Below are positions 57,535 through 64,000 of a stretch of DNA of 64,000 bases, piece after piece. The stretch is from an uncultured cyanobacterium. Its GTDB lineage: Bacteria > Cyanobacteriota > Cyanobacteriia > PCC-6307 > Cyanobiaceae. Every line of letters starts with the position of its first letter. Positions within the stretch are counted from its first letter, which is position 1. Location: contig CAIQIA010000027.1 of NCBI GenBank assembly GCA_903871775.1, positions 1 through 64,000 on the forward strand, in the 5' to 3' direction. The position numbers and the translations under genes were made by a program. The notes beneath the pieces were generated by a model. It ran no database searches and had not been told where the DNA came from. It worked only from the letters and a program-made list of their open reading frames with translations.

Positions 57535-58029
57535 TCAGGTGCTCGTCTGCATCCCCTGGATCAGAAAGTCGAAGTACGGGGCAAGCAGGGTTGCATCGTC
57601 AGGCGACACCAGGTCGATGGAGGCCTCCTTGAGGCAGCGCATCGATTCCACCATCCCTGGCATCGGCACACCGAGGCTGTTGTACATCTCGCGGGCACCC
57701 ACCAGGCCGGTGGTCTCGATGAAGGCGGTGCTGCCGGCCAGCACGGCGTAGCTCACCAGACGCAGGTACCAGGAGAAGTCACGCAGGCACTGGGCCCGCT
57801 GTTTCTGCCCGTAGGCATTGCCGCCGGGGGCCACGTACTCGGGGCGACGGCTGAACAGAACCTTCGCCGACTGATCGACGATCTTGCGCTCGTTCTCGGT
57901 GAGGATCCTGGCGATCCGGATGCGCTGGGCACCACCGCTCAGGAAGTCGGCCATGCTGCGCAGCTCACCGCTGCTTGGATACCGCAGCTCATCGTCTGCG
58001 ACGAGAATCAGATCGCGAACAACGCTCAT
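57535..58029 (-). CDS. apcD: Allophycocyanin alpha-B subunit ApcD
   Basis: This 164-aa phycobiliprotein starts MSVVRDLILVADDELRYPSSGEL and carries the bilin-binding Cys81 in AQCLRDFSWYLRLVSYAVLAG. The DDELRYPSSGEL start separates it from ApcA (DAEARYL). ApcD is a terminal emitter of the phycobilisome core and passes energy to photosystem I, or to II by state transition. No other apc gene is in the window. It is divergent from rlmD (111 bp). Confidence 0.93.
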   Translation of the reverse strand: MSVVRDLILVADDELRYPSSGELRSMADFLSGGAQRIRIARILTENERKIVDQSAKVLFSRRPEYVAPGGNAYGQKQRAQCLRDFSWYLRLVSYAVLAGSTAFIETTGLVGAREMYNSLGVPMPGMVESMRCLKEASIDLVSPDDATLLAPYFDFLIQGMQTST

Positions 58030-58140
58030 GGCAGTCCCGGAGCCTGAGGCACTTTAGGGAGCGGGCAGCCACACCAACCCTGCCATCGGGCGTTTCGCCG
58101 TGAGCTGTAACGCGACGCGATGGGCTTCTAGGGTGCAGAT

Positions 58141-59550
58141 GTGACCAACAGCGCCGGCCCCCTCCCATCGATCCCGGAGTTCTCCGAGGCAAGTCTTGCG
58201 CTGGACATCCGTGATCTCAGCCTTGACGGCGAGGGCATCGCCGGTCCGCCGGAGGGCTCCGTGCCCCCCGCCCTGCCGGTCCTCGTGCCGGGGGCCCTTC
58301 CAGGGGAACGGGTGCTGGCCACGATCACCGGCCAGGGCCAGCGCTTCCGCCATGGCCGCCTGGAGGCGGTCCTCGAGGCCAGCATCGACCGTCGCCAGCC
58401 CCCCTGTGCCGTTGCCGCCACCTGCGGCGGGTGCAGCCTGCAGCACTGGGCCGATGGCGCCCAGGCAGCCTGGAAAGAGCAGCAGCTGCGGCGGACCCTG
58501 CAGCGGGTGGGCGGTCTGACCCCTCCCGTGCGTCCGATCCTGGCGGCCGATACAACCTTTGCCTACCGCAACCGGGCGATCCTTCCCCTGCGTCGGGAGA
58601 GTGGACGGATTCAGGCGGGGTTCTACCGCCGGGGCAGCCATGAGCTGGTGCCTGTCAACTCCTGTCCGGTGCTGGATCCGCGCATCGACGCCCTGATCGA
58701 GCCCCTCTGCCACGACCTGTCGGCCACCGACTGGCCCACCTACGACGAAGCCACCACTGAGGGTGTGCTGCGCCACCTCGTGCTGCGGGTCGGCCACCAC
58801 AACGGCGACCTGCTCGTCGGCCTCATCGCCGCCAGCGAAGACCTGCCGGACCTTGATCTGCTCGCCGGGAGCTGGATGGAACGCTGGCCCCGGCTGGTGG
58901 GGGTTGTGCTCAACCTGCAGCCCAGGCCCACCAATGTGCTGTTCGGACCGACGGAACATCTGGTGGCCGGCCGCCCCTGGCTGCTCGACCGCTTCGGCGG
59001 CTTCACGGTTCCGGTGGCCCTCGACACCTTTCACCAGGTGCACACCCCCCAGGCCGAGCGCCTGCTGCCGTTGCTGCGCGAGGCCCTCGACCTGCAACCC
59101 GGTGACCGGCTGCTGGATGCCTACTGCGGCAGTGCCAGTCTGAGCCTGCCCCTGCTGGGCCCGGGTATTGACCTGGTGGGTTTCGAGCGCCACCGCACCA
59201 GCGTCGAACTGGCGAACCTGGCCGCCCAGCTCAACGGTCTGGAATCGGTCAAGATCCTGGTGGGTGCCGTGGAGCGGCTGCTGCCTGAGTGGCTCCCCGA
59301 CAGCCGCTGCCTGCTGCTCGATCCCCCCCGCAAGGGCCTTGAGGCCCCGGTGCGCGAGGCGATCCTGGCCGATCCCCCGGAGCGCCTCGCCTACGTCAGC
59401 TGCAACCCCGCGACCCTCGCCCGCGATCTCGCCCAGCTCACCGCCGACGGTCAGCTGACGCTGGAGTGGGTGCAACCGCTCGACTTCTTCCCCCAGACCA
59501 CCCATTGCGAGGCGGTCGCCTGCCTCGTCAGGAGCGCAGGTCAGCGCTGA
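58141..59550 (+). CDS. rlmD: 23S rRNA (uracil-5-)-methyltransferase, RlmD/RumA family
   Basis: The 469-aa SAM enzyme methylates a uridine in 23S rRNA. An N-terminal TRAM-like domain (SLDGEGIAG; VPGALPGERVLATI) is followed by the 4Fe-4S cysteines in CAVAATCGGCSLQHW and NSCPVLDP. The SAM site is RLLDAYCGSASLSLPLLG, then LLLDPPRKGLEAPV with the catalytic Cys in YVSCNPATLARDLAQL. The start is GTG at 58141. Its last 23 bp overlap the convergent pheT gene. TrmA-type tRNA activity cannot be ruled out. Confidence 0.9.
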   Translation: MTNSAGPLPSIPEFSEASLALDIRDLSLDGEGIAGPPEGSVPPALPVLVPGALPGERVLATITGQGQRFRHGRLEAVLEASIDRRQPPCAVAATCGGCSLQHWADGAQAAWKEQQLRRTLQRVGGLTPPVRPILAADTTFAYRNRAILPLRRESGRIQAGFYRRGSHELVPVNSCPVLDPRIDALIEPLCHDLSATDWPTYDEATTEGVLRHLVLRVGHHNGDLLVGLIAASEDLPDLDLLAGSWMERWPRLVGVVLNLQPRPTNVLFGPTEHLVAGRPWLLDRFGGFTVPVALDTFHQVHTPQAERLLPLLREALDLQPGDRLLDAYCGSASLSLPLLGPGIDLVGFERHRTSVELANLAAQLNGLESVKILVGAVERLLPEWLPDSRCLLLDPPRKGLEAPVREAILADPPERLAYVSCNPATLARDLAQLTADGQLTLEWVQPLDFFPQTTHCEAVACLVRSAGQR

Positions 59551-61969
59551 AGCGCTGCACCAGCACCTGCCGCAACTTGTCCAGCACCGGCTCCACCTGC
59601 TCATCGGTGAGGGTGGTTGACGAATCCCGGAACCGCAGGCGCACCGCAAGGCTGCAGAAGCCTGCGGGCACGGGCGTGCCGGTATAACGGTCCAGCAGCT
59701 CCACCGCCTCGAGCAGGGATCCCCCCGCCTTGGCCAGCTGCTGGGTCACCGCTGCAGCCTCGACATCGGTGCTGACGACGAAGGCCAGATCCCGTTCGCT
59801 CGCCGGCACCACGGGGTAGGGAGCGAAGGCCGGGATCAGGCGCGTCGGCCGCGTCGCCGCCGTCAGCAGCGGCGCGACCGCCAGATCAAAGACATGGGTC
59901 ACGCCGGCGAGATCAAGGCGATCGGCCTCCGCCGGATGGAGGGCTCCGAAGCGACCCACCTGCCTCCCCTCCAGGACCAGGCCCGCGGCCTGACCTGGAT
60001 GCAGCAGGGGGTCGTCGGCCAGGCGCCGGTCCTGCAGGGTCAGGCCCACCTCCGCCAGGGCGGCGGCGAGGATGCCCCGGGCCTGCCAGTAGTCAGGCTG
60101 GCGATCGTGGCCGCTGCTGGTCCACCGTTCCGAGCGCCGTTCTCCGGCCAGCACCGCGGCGAGGCGCAGCTCCTGGCGCGGACCGTCGGCGGTCTGCACG
60201 AAGCAGTGGCCGATCTCGAAGCCCCAGAAACCGGGCCGGCCGGCCTGGCGGTTGCGCACCGCCGCCTGCAGCAGGGCCGGCAGCAATGCCTGGCGCAGGG
60301 CGCTGGTCTCGGCCAGCAGCGGGTTGTGGAGGCACACCTGATCCGTGCGCTCGCCATCGGAGGGCACCAGCGACAGATGGCACAGTTCCTGCAGACCCTG
60401 GCCCCGCAGGGCGGCCCGCAGCCGACGCAGCACCATCTGCGTCGGCTCGAGCCCCCCGGGTTCGACGGGGTCGGGCAGATGCAGGGCAAAACGGTCGTAG
60501 CCGATGAGCCGTGCCACCTCCTCGATCAGATCCACCTCGCGCTGCAGGTCCTGGGCCCGCGATGGGGGGGGCGTCACCTGCCATGCCTCGCAGCCCCCGT
60601 CGTCGGCGTGCACCGCGCAGCCGAGGCGCTCGAGGGTGGCCACCACGGTCCCATCGGGGATGGCGGCGAAGGCGTCATCGTCGCTGGGGAGCGGGCCGAG
60701 CAGGCGATCAAGGGCCTCCCGGCGCAGGGTTACGGGGGTGGGGGGCACCGGCGCCTGACCGCTCCAGCAGCGCTCCACCACCCTGGCGCCACAGAGCTCC
60801 TGCAGCAGGGCCACGGCCCGGTCGGCCGCCGCCAACGTCGCCGGTGCGGCCACGCCGCGCTCGAACCGGGCTGAGGCTTCGCTGCGCAGCCCGAGACCCC
60901 GGGCGCTGCGGCGCACCGCGGCGGCGGGGAACACGGCCGCCTCCAGCACCACGTCGGTGGTGCCCTCGCTCACCGCCGAGCCCAGCCCGCCGATGACACC
61001 GGCCAGGGCCACCGGGACGTCGCCGTGGGTGATGAGCAACTGGTCGGGGCCGAGCAGCCGCTGCTGGTCATCGAGGGTCTGGAGGCTCTCGTCCTCCCGG
61101 CCGACCCTGACGCCGAAGCCCCGCCCATCCCCCACCGGCAGCCGCTGGCGGTCGTAGGCATGCAGGGGCTGGCCGGTCTCGAGCATCACCAGATTGGTGA
61201 TGTCAACCACGGTGTTGATGCTGCGGACCCCCGCCGCCTCCAGGCGCCGTTGCAGCCACGCCGGGGATGGCGTCACCGCCACTGACGTGAGGCGGGTGAG
61301 GGAGATGCCCACGCCGGCCGGGGGCGGATCGGCCAGGGCTTCGCCGGCGCTGGCCGGCCCGGCCGGCACCCCTGGAGGTGTGGGTTGCACCGATTCGAGC
61401 GCCGCCACCTCGCGGGCGATGCCCAGCATCGACAGGCCGTCGGGCCTGTTGGCTGTGATGGCCAGTTCAAGGATGCGATCGTCCAGGCCCAGCAGCGGGC
61501 CCACGGGGTCCCCCAGCGCCGGCAGCCCGACGCCCGCCCCGGCGGCGACCTCGGCCAGGTCGACGAGGCCGCTGGAGGTTCCCTCCAGGCCGAGCTCGGC
61601 GAGGGAGCAGAGCATGCCGTGGCTGTCGACCCCCCGCAGGGTCGCCGGCTTGATGGTCAGATCAACGCTGGGCAGATGGCTGCCCACGAGGGCGACCGCC
61701 ACCGCCATGTCCTGGCGCACGTTGGGAGCACCGCAGACGATCTGCAGGGGTTCAGCCGCGCCCACATCCACCCGGCAGACGCTCAGCCGGTCGGCCGAGG
61801 GATGGGGGTCCCGCGCCAGCACCCTGCCGACGACCACCCCGCGGGCCCGGGCCTCCAGGTCTTCATCGGCCTCGACCTCGAACCCTGCCAGGGAGAGGCG
61901 TTCCGCCAGCTCCTCCGGAGCACTGTGAAAGGGCACCAGCTCACGGAGCCAGCGCAGCGAGACCCGCAT
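59528..61969 (-). CDS. pheT: Phenylalanyl-tRNA synthetase beta subunit
   Basis: This 813-aa subunit starts [25 protein letters not shown] and contains the EMAP/tRNA-binding domain ([27 protein letters not shown]), the B3/B4 editing domain ([30 protein letters not shown]), B5, and the C-terminal FDX-ACB domain ([32 protein letters not shown]). The alpha subunit pheS is elsewhere. The start at 61969 is chosen since the longer in-frame form has no conserved residues. It is divergent from rpmG. Confidence 0.97.
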   Translation of the reverse strand: MRVSLRWLRELVPFHSAPEELAERLSLAGFEVEADEDLEARARGVVVGRVLARDPHPSADRLSVCRVDVGAAEPLQIVCGAPNVRQDMAVAVALVGSHLPSVDLTIKPATLRGVDSHGMLCSLAELGLEGTSSGLVDLAEVAAGAGVGLPALGDPVGPLLGLDDRILELAITANRPDGLSMLGIAREVAALESVQPTPPGVPAGPASAGEALADPPPAGVGISLTRLTSVAVTPSPAWLQRRLEAAGVRSINTVVDITNLVMLETGQPLHAYDRQRLPVGDGRGFGVRVGREDESLQTLDDQQRLLGPDQLLITHGDVPVALAGVIGGLGSAVSEGTTDVVLEAAVFPAAAVRRSARGLGLRSEASARFERGVAAPATLAAADRAVALLQELCGARVVERCWSGQAPVPPTPVTLRREALDRLLGPLPSDDDAFAAIPDGTVVATLERLGCAVHADDGGCEAWQVTPPPSRAQDLQREVDLIEEVARLIGYDRFALHLPDPVEPGGLEPTQMVLRRLRAALRGQGLQELCHLSLVPSDGERTDQVCLHNPLLAETSALRQALLPALLQAAVRNRQAGRPGFWGFEIGHCFVQTADGPRQELRLAAVLAGERRSERWTSSGHDRQPDYWQARGILAAALAEVGLTLQDRRLADDPLLHPGQAAGLVLEGRQVGRFGALHPAEADRLDLAGVTHVFDLAVAPLLTAATRPTRLIPAFAPYPVVPASERDLAFVVSTDVEAAAVTQQLAKAGGSLLEAVELLDRYTGTPVPAGFCSLAVRLRFRDSSTTLTDEQVEPVLDKLRQVLVQRFSADLRS

Positions 61970-61983
61970 CGGACCGCCTGAAG

Positions 61984-62012
61984 TTGGGCGGATCCTACCC
62001 ATCGGCTATAGT
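61984..62012 (+). promoter_or_regulatory. Likely sigma-70 promoter for rpmG
   Basis: TTGGGC (61984-61989) and TATAGT (62007-62012) are separated by exactly 17 bp, a good vegetative promoter, 43 bp upstream of rpmG. Position and spacing are seen; use is inferred. Confidence 0.6.
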
Positions 62013-62055
62013 CGAGGATTGTCACACCGCCAATCAGAAGCGGCGCAACGTCCTT

Positions 62056-62250
62056 ATGGCCAAGAACAAGGGCGTCCGGATCGTGATCACTCTCGAGTGC
62101 ACCGAATGCCGGTCCAATCCCGCCAAGCGCAGTCCCGGGGTGTCCCGTTACACCACCGAGAAGAACCGTCGCAACACGACGGAGCGACTGGAGATCAAGA
62201 AGTTCTGCCCCCATTGCAACAAGTCGACGAACCACAAGGAGATCAAGTGA
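62056..62250 (+). CDS. rpmG: 50S ribosomal protein L33
   Basis: The 64-aa ribosomal protein begins [20 protein letters not shown], with the CxxC pairs CTEC and CPHC that bind zinc, and ends [20 protein letters not shown] at 62056. It is 98 bp upstream of rpsR, the usual cyanobacterial pairing. Confidence 0.97.
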   Translation: MAKNKGVRIVITLECTECRSNPAKRSPGVSRYTTEKNRRNTTERLEIKKFCPHCNKSTNHKEIK

Positions 62251-62348
62251 GGGCCACGGGTCACTGACCCGCCCCCGCTTGCCCCGTCTGGCATTCGTCC
62301 TCCGTTCTTTCCTCATCTCCACCTCGACCCTGTCGTCGTTCCGTTCCC

Positions 62349-62570
62349 ATGTCCAGTTCGTTCTTCAAGAAGCGTCTGTCACCGATCAAGCCTGGTGATC
62401 CCATCGATTACAAGGACACTGATCTGCTCAAGAAGTTCATCACGGAACGGGGCAAGCTTCTGCCCCGTCGCATGACCGGCCTGACCGCGAAACAGCAGCG
62501 TGATCTCACCCTGTCGGTCAAGCGGGCCCGCATCATGGCCCTGCTGCCGTTCGTGAATCCCGAAGGCTGA
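62349..62570 (+). CDS. rpsR: 30S ribosomal protein S18
   Basis: The 73-aa protein has the S18 pattern: [64 protein letters not shown]. It binds 16S rRNA in the small-subunit platform. It is downstream of rpmG. Confidence 0.97.
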   Translation: MSSSFFKKRLSPIKPGDPIDYKDTDLLKKFITERGKLLPRRMTGLTAKQQRDLTLSVKRARIMALLPFVNPEG

Positions 62571-62671
62571 GGCCTCCCCTGGCCGAGCGCATCCCCTCCC
62601 GACGGGGTGATCCCTCCCCTGGAGATCTCGTTGGTCTCACACCGCCTGACCAAGCCCCGCGCCTGGCGCTG

Positions 62672-64000
62672 GTGGTTGAGGTCAGGCGGGGGCGTGCCGT
62701 GGTGCGCCAGGCGGATGACCGCGGGGGTCAGACCGGCAGCCAGGAGCGTCTTCTCCCCCTGCGCGACCTCTGGCCCCTGCTGGCGCACCCCGCCCACCCA
62801 GAGGCGCTGCTCGCCAGTGGCCCCCTGGGGCCTCCCCTGCTGGCCATGGCCTGGCAGGCCGCCATTCGCGCTCCGGCCGGCACGAGCTGGTCGTTGCAGC
62901 AGCTGGCCCAGCTCCTCTACCGCGACCCCACCGCCGGGCACTGCCTGGCCCTGTGGCTGACCCTGGCGGGCCCCCAGGATCTCTTTCGCCTCCGCCGCGA
63001 TGGCATCACCGTCCGCTGTGCCGACGATCTGAAGCCGTTGCGGCAGCAGCGACGCCAGCAACGGCGTCGCCAGCAGGTCCGGGACGATTTTCTGCAGGCG
63101 CTGCGGTTGCGGCGCCCCTGGGCACCTCCGGCCGAGGGGAAGGAGGCCGAAGAGCTGGCGCATCTGCACGCCCTCACCTGCCGGGGGGAGGGGCTGCCGC
63201 TCTGGCCCGACTGTCCCGACGATCTGCGGCTGGCCCTCGGCCAGGCCCACTGTGATGGCTCCCCCCAGGCCCTGCGCAGCCTGCTGGTGGATCTCGGCCA
63301 CTGGGCCGCCGATCTGCCCCTGGCGCTGCCGCGCAGCGTCTGGGGCGGAGGGTTTCCGCCGGCCTGCCTGGCGGAAGCCGAGGCCCTGGCCCGCGCCGCC
63401 GACGAAGAGCGTCCTGGGGACCGGGAGCGGCTGGACCTCACCGGTCTGCACAGCATCAGCATTGATGATCCGGGCACCCGGGAGATCGACGACGCTCTGG
63501 CCCTGGACCACGACGGCGACGGCCATGCGGTGATCTGGGTGCATGTGGCCGATCCCCACCGGCTGATCGCCCCGGGCAGTGCCATCGATGGCGAAGCCCG
63601 CCGCCGGGGCACCACGCTGTACCTCAGCGGTGGCCTGCAGCCGATGCTGCCCCTGGAGCTGGGGGCAGGCCCCCTGAGCCTGTCCTCCGGCCGTCGCCGG
63701 GCCGCCGTCAGCCTGGCCCTGAGCCTCGATGCCGACGGCGGCCTGCGGAAGGCCCGCCTGGTGCGCAGCTGGATCCGGGTGGCCTACGGCCTCAGCTACG
63801 CCGATGCGGACGAGCTGATCGAGCTGGCCCCACCAGAAGATCCTGACCTGGCCCGCCTTGATGAGGTGCTGCGGACCCGCCGACAGTGGCGGGCCCGCGC
63901 CGGTGCCCTGACGATGGACCAGGCCGAGGGACGCATCCGTCGTGGCCCCAGCGGTCCGGAGCTGCAGATCACCGAACCCGGCCCCGCCCGGTCGTTGGTG
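62672..64000 (+). CDS. RNase II/R family exoribonuclease, 3'-partial
   Basis: The frame runs off the right edge with no stop. The RNB domain begins at about 63440: LHSISIDDPGTREIDDALALD has the catalytic aspartates of the RNase II/R active site, then VIWVHVADPHRLIAPGSAIDGEARRRGTTLYL and LSLSSGRRRAAVSLAL follow. The N-terminal part (WSLQQLAQLLYRDPTA; basic RQQRRQQRRRQQVRDDF) replaces the usual cold-shock domains and looks lineage-specific. The first GTG in frame is at 62672, but the frame stays open back past a CTG at 62579, and the residues there (SPGDLVGL) look like a domain start. It probably follows rpsR in one transcript. Confidence 0.88.
   Translation, partial: MVEVRRGRAVVRQADDRGGQTGSQERLLPLRDLWPLLAHPAHPEALLASGPLGPPLLAMAWQAAIRAPAGTSWSLQQLAQLLYRDPTAGHCLALWLTLAGPQDLFRLRRDGITVRCADDLKPLRQQRRQQRRRQQVRDDFLQALRLRRPWAPPAEGKEAEELAHLHALTCRGEGLPLWPDCPDDLRLALGQAHCDGSPQALRSLLVDLGHWAADLPLALPRSVWGGGFPPACLAEAEALARAADEERPGDRERLDLTGLHSISIDDPGTREIDDALALDHDGDGHAVIWVHVADPHRLIAPGSAIDGEARRRGTTLYLSGGLQPMLPLELGAGPLSLSSGRRRAAVSLALSLDADGGLRKARLVRSWIRVAYGLSYADADELIELAPPEDPDLARLDEVLRTRRQWRARAGALTMDQAEGRIRRGPSGPELQITEPGPARSLV

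Overview
The window is chromosomal DNA of a high-GC picocyanobacterium, most likely of the Cyanobium/Synechococcus group. The direct evidence is a set of cyanobacterial genes: an allophycocyanin apcD, a one-helix high-light-inducible protein, hemJ, a cyanobacterial-type Hfq, and DUF1995, DUF3370, DUF3721 and DUF4330 proteins. HIP1-type GCGATCGC octamers also occur (e.g. 3354-3361, 6147-6154). Genes are packed tightly, with many 4-bp ATGA/GTGA start-stop overlaps and five convergent pairs that overlap at their 3' ends.

Layout. (1) 1-5.5 kb is a defence patch: a type I restriction-modification locus (hsdS cut by the left edge, hsdR) with an inverted VapBC toxin-antitoxin pair between them and an MtlR/HEPN-like protein after hsdR. 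hsdM is not in the window. (2) 5.6-11.6 kb is a divergent redox/arsenic cluster. Leftwards run a small secreted protein, a thioredoxin-fold peroxiredoxin-like protein and a Nif11-type peptide. Rightwards run a DCC thiol oxidoreductase, an arsenite methyltransferase (ArsM) and a two-gene ABC transporter (double permease; ATPase with AAA-associated tail) with no binding protein. (3) 11.6-30.7 kb is mainly core genome: Hli, a pentapeptide-repeat membrane protein, a Ca2+/H+ exchanger, rhomboid, a photolyase, leuS, hfq, dapF, a cysteine desulfurase, dacB, coaD, uvrC and sqr.

(4) 30.7-34.0 kb is a lower-GC accessory island. It starts with a decayed 3' fragment of an integron-type tyrosine recombinase, then carries a four-helix membrane protein, a HicAB module whose toxin gene has a one-base frameshift, and a DM13 lipoprotein-like gene. 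(5) 34.0-56.3 kb returns to core genes: glutathione reductase, an iron-sulfur (6-4)-type photolyase, hemJ, a PHP phosphoesterase, cobN, ilvE, metH, gpsA, phzF, a SpoIID-like protein, Ap4A phosphorylase, a group-3 sigma factor, a DUF3370 protein and an RHH-J-domain fusion. (6) 56.3-56.9 kb is a gene-free gap holding a perfect 18-bp inverted repeat. (7) 56.9-64 kb holds an L,D-transpeptidase, apcD, rlmD, pheT, rpmG, rpsR and an RNase II/R-family gene that runs off the right edge.

The best candidates for something new are the arsM/ABC/thiol-redox divergon, the integron-like scar with the broken HicA, the perfect glycine pentapeptide repeat fused to DUF3721, the cysteine-rich tail on DapF encoded just before a cysteine desulfurase, and the recurrent 14-16-bp tandem duplications that span stop codons.
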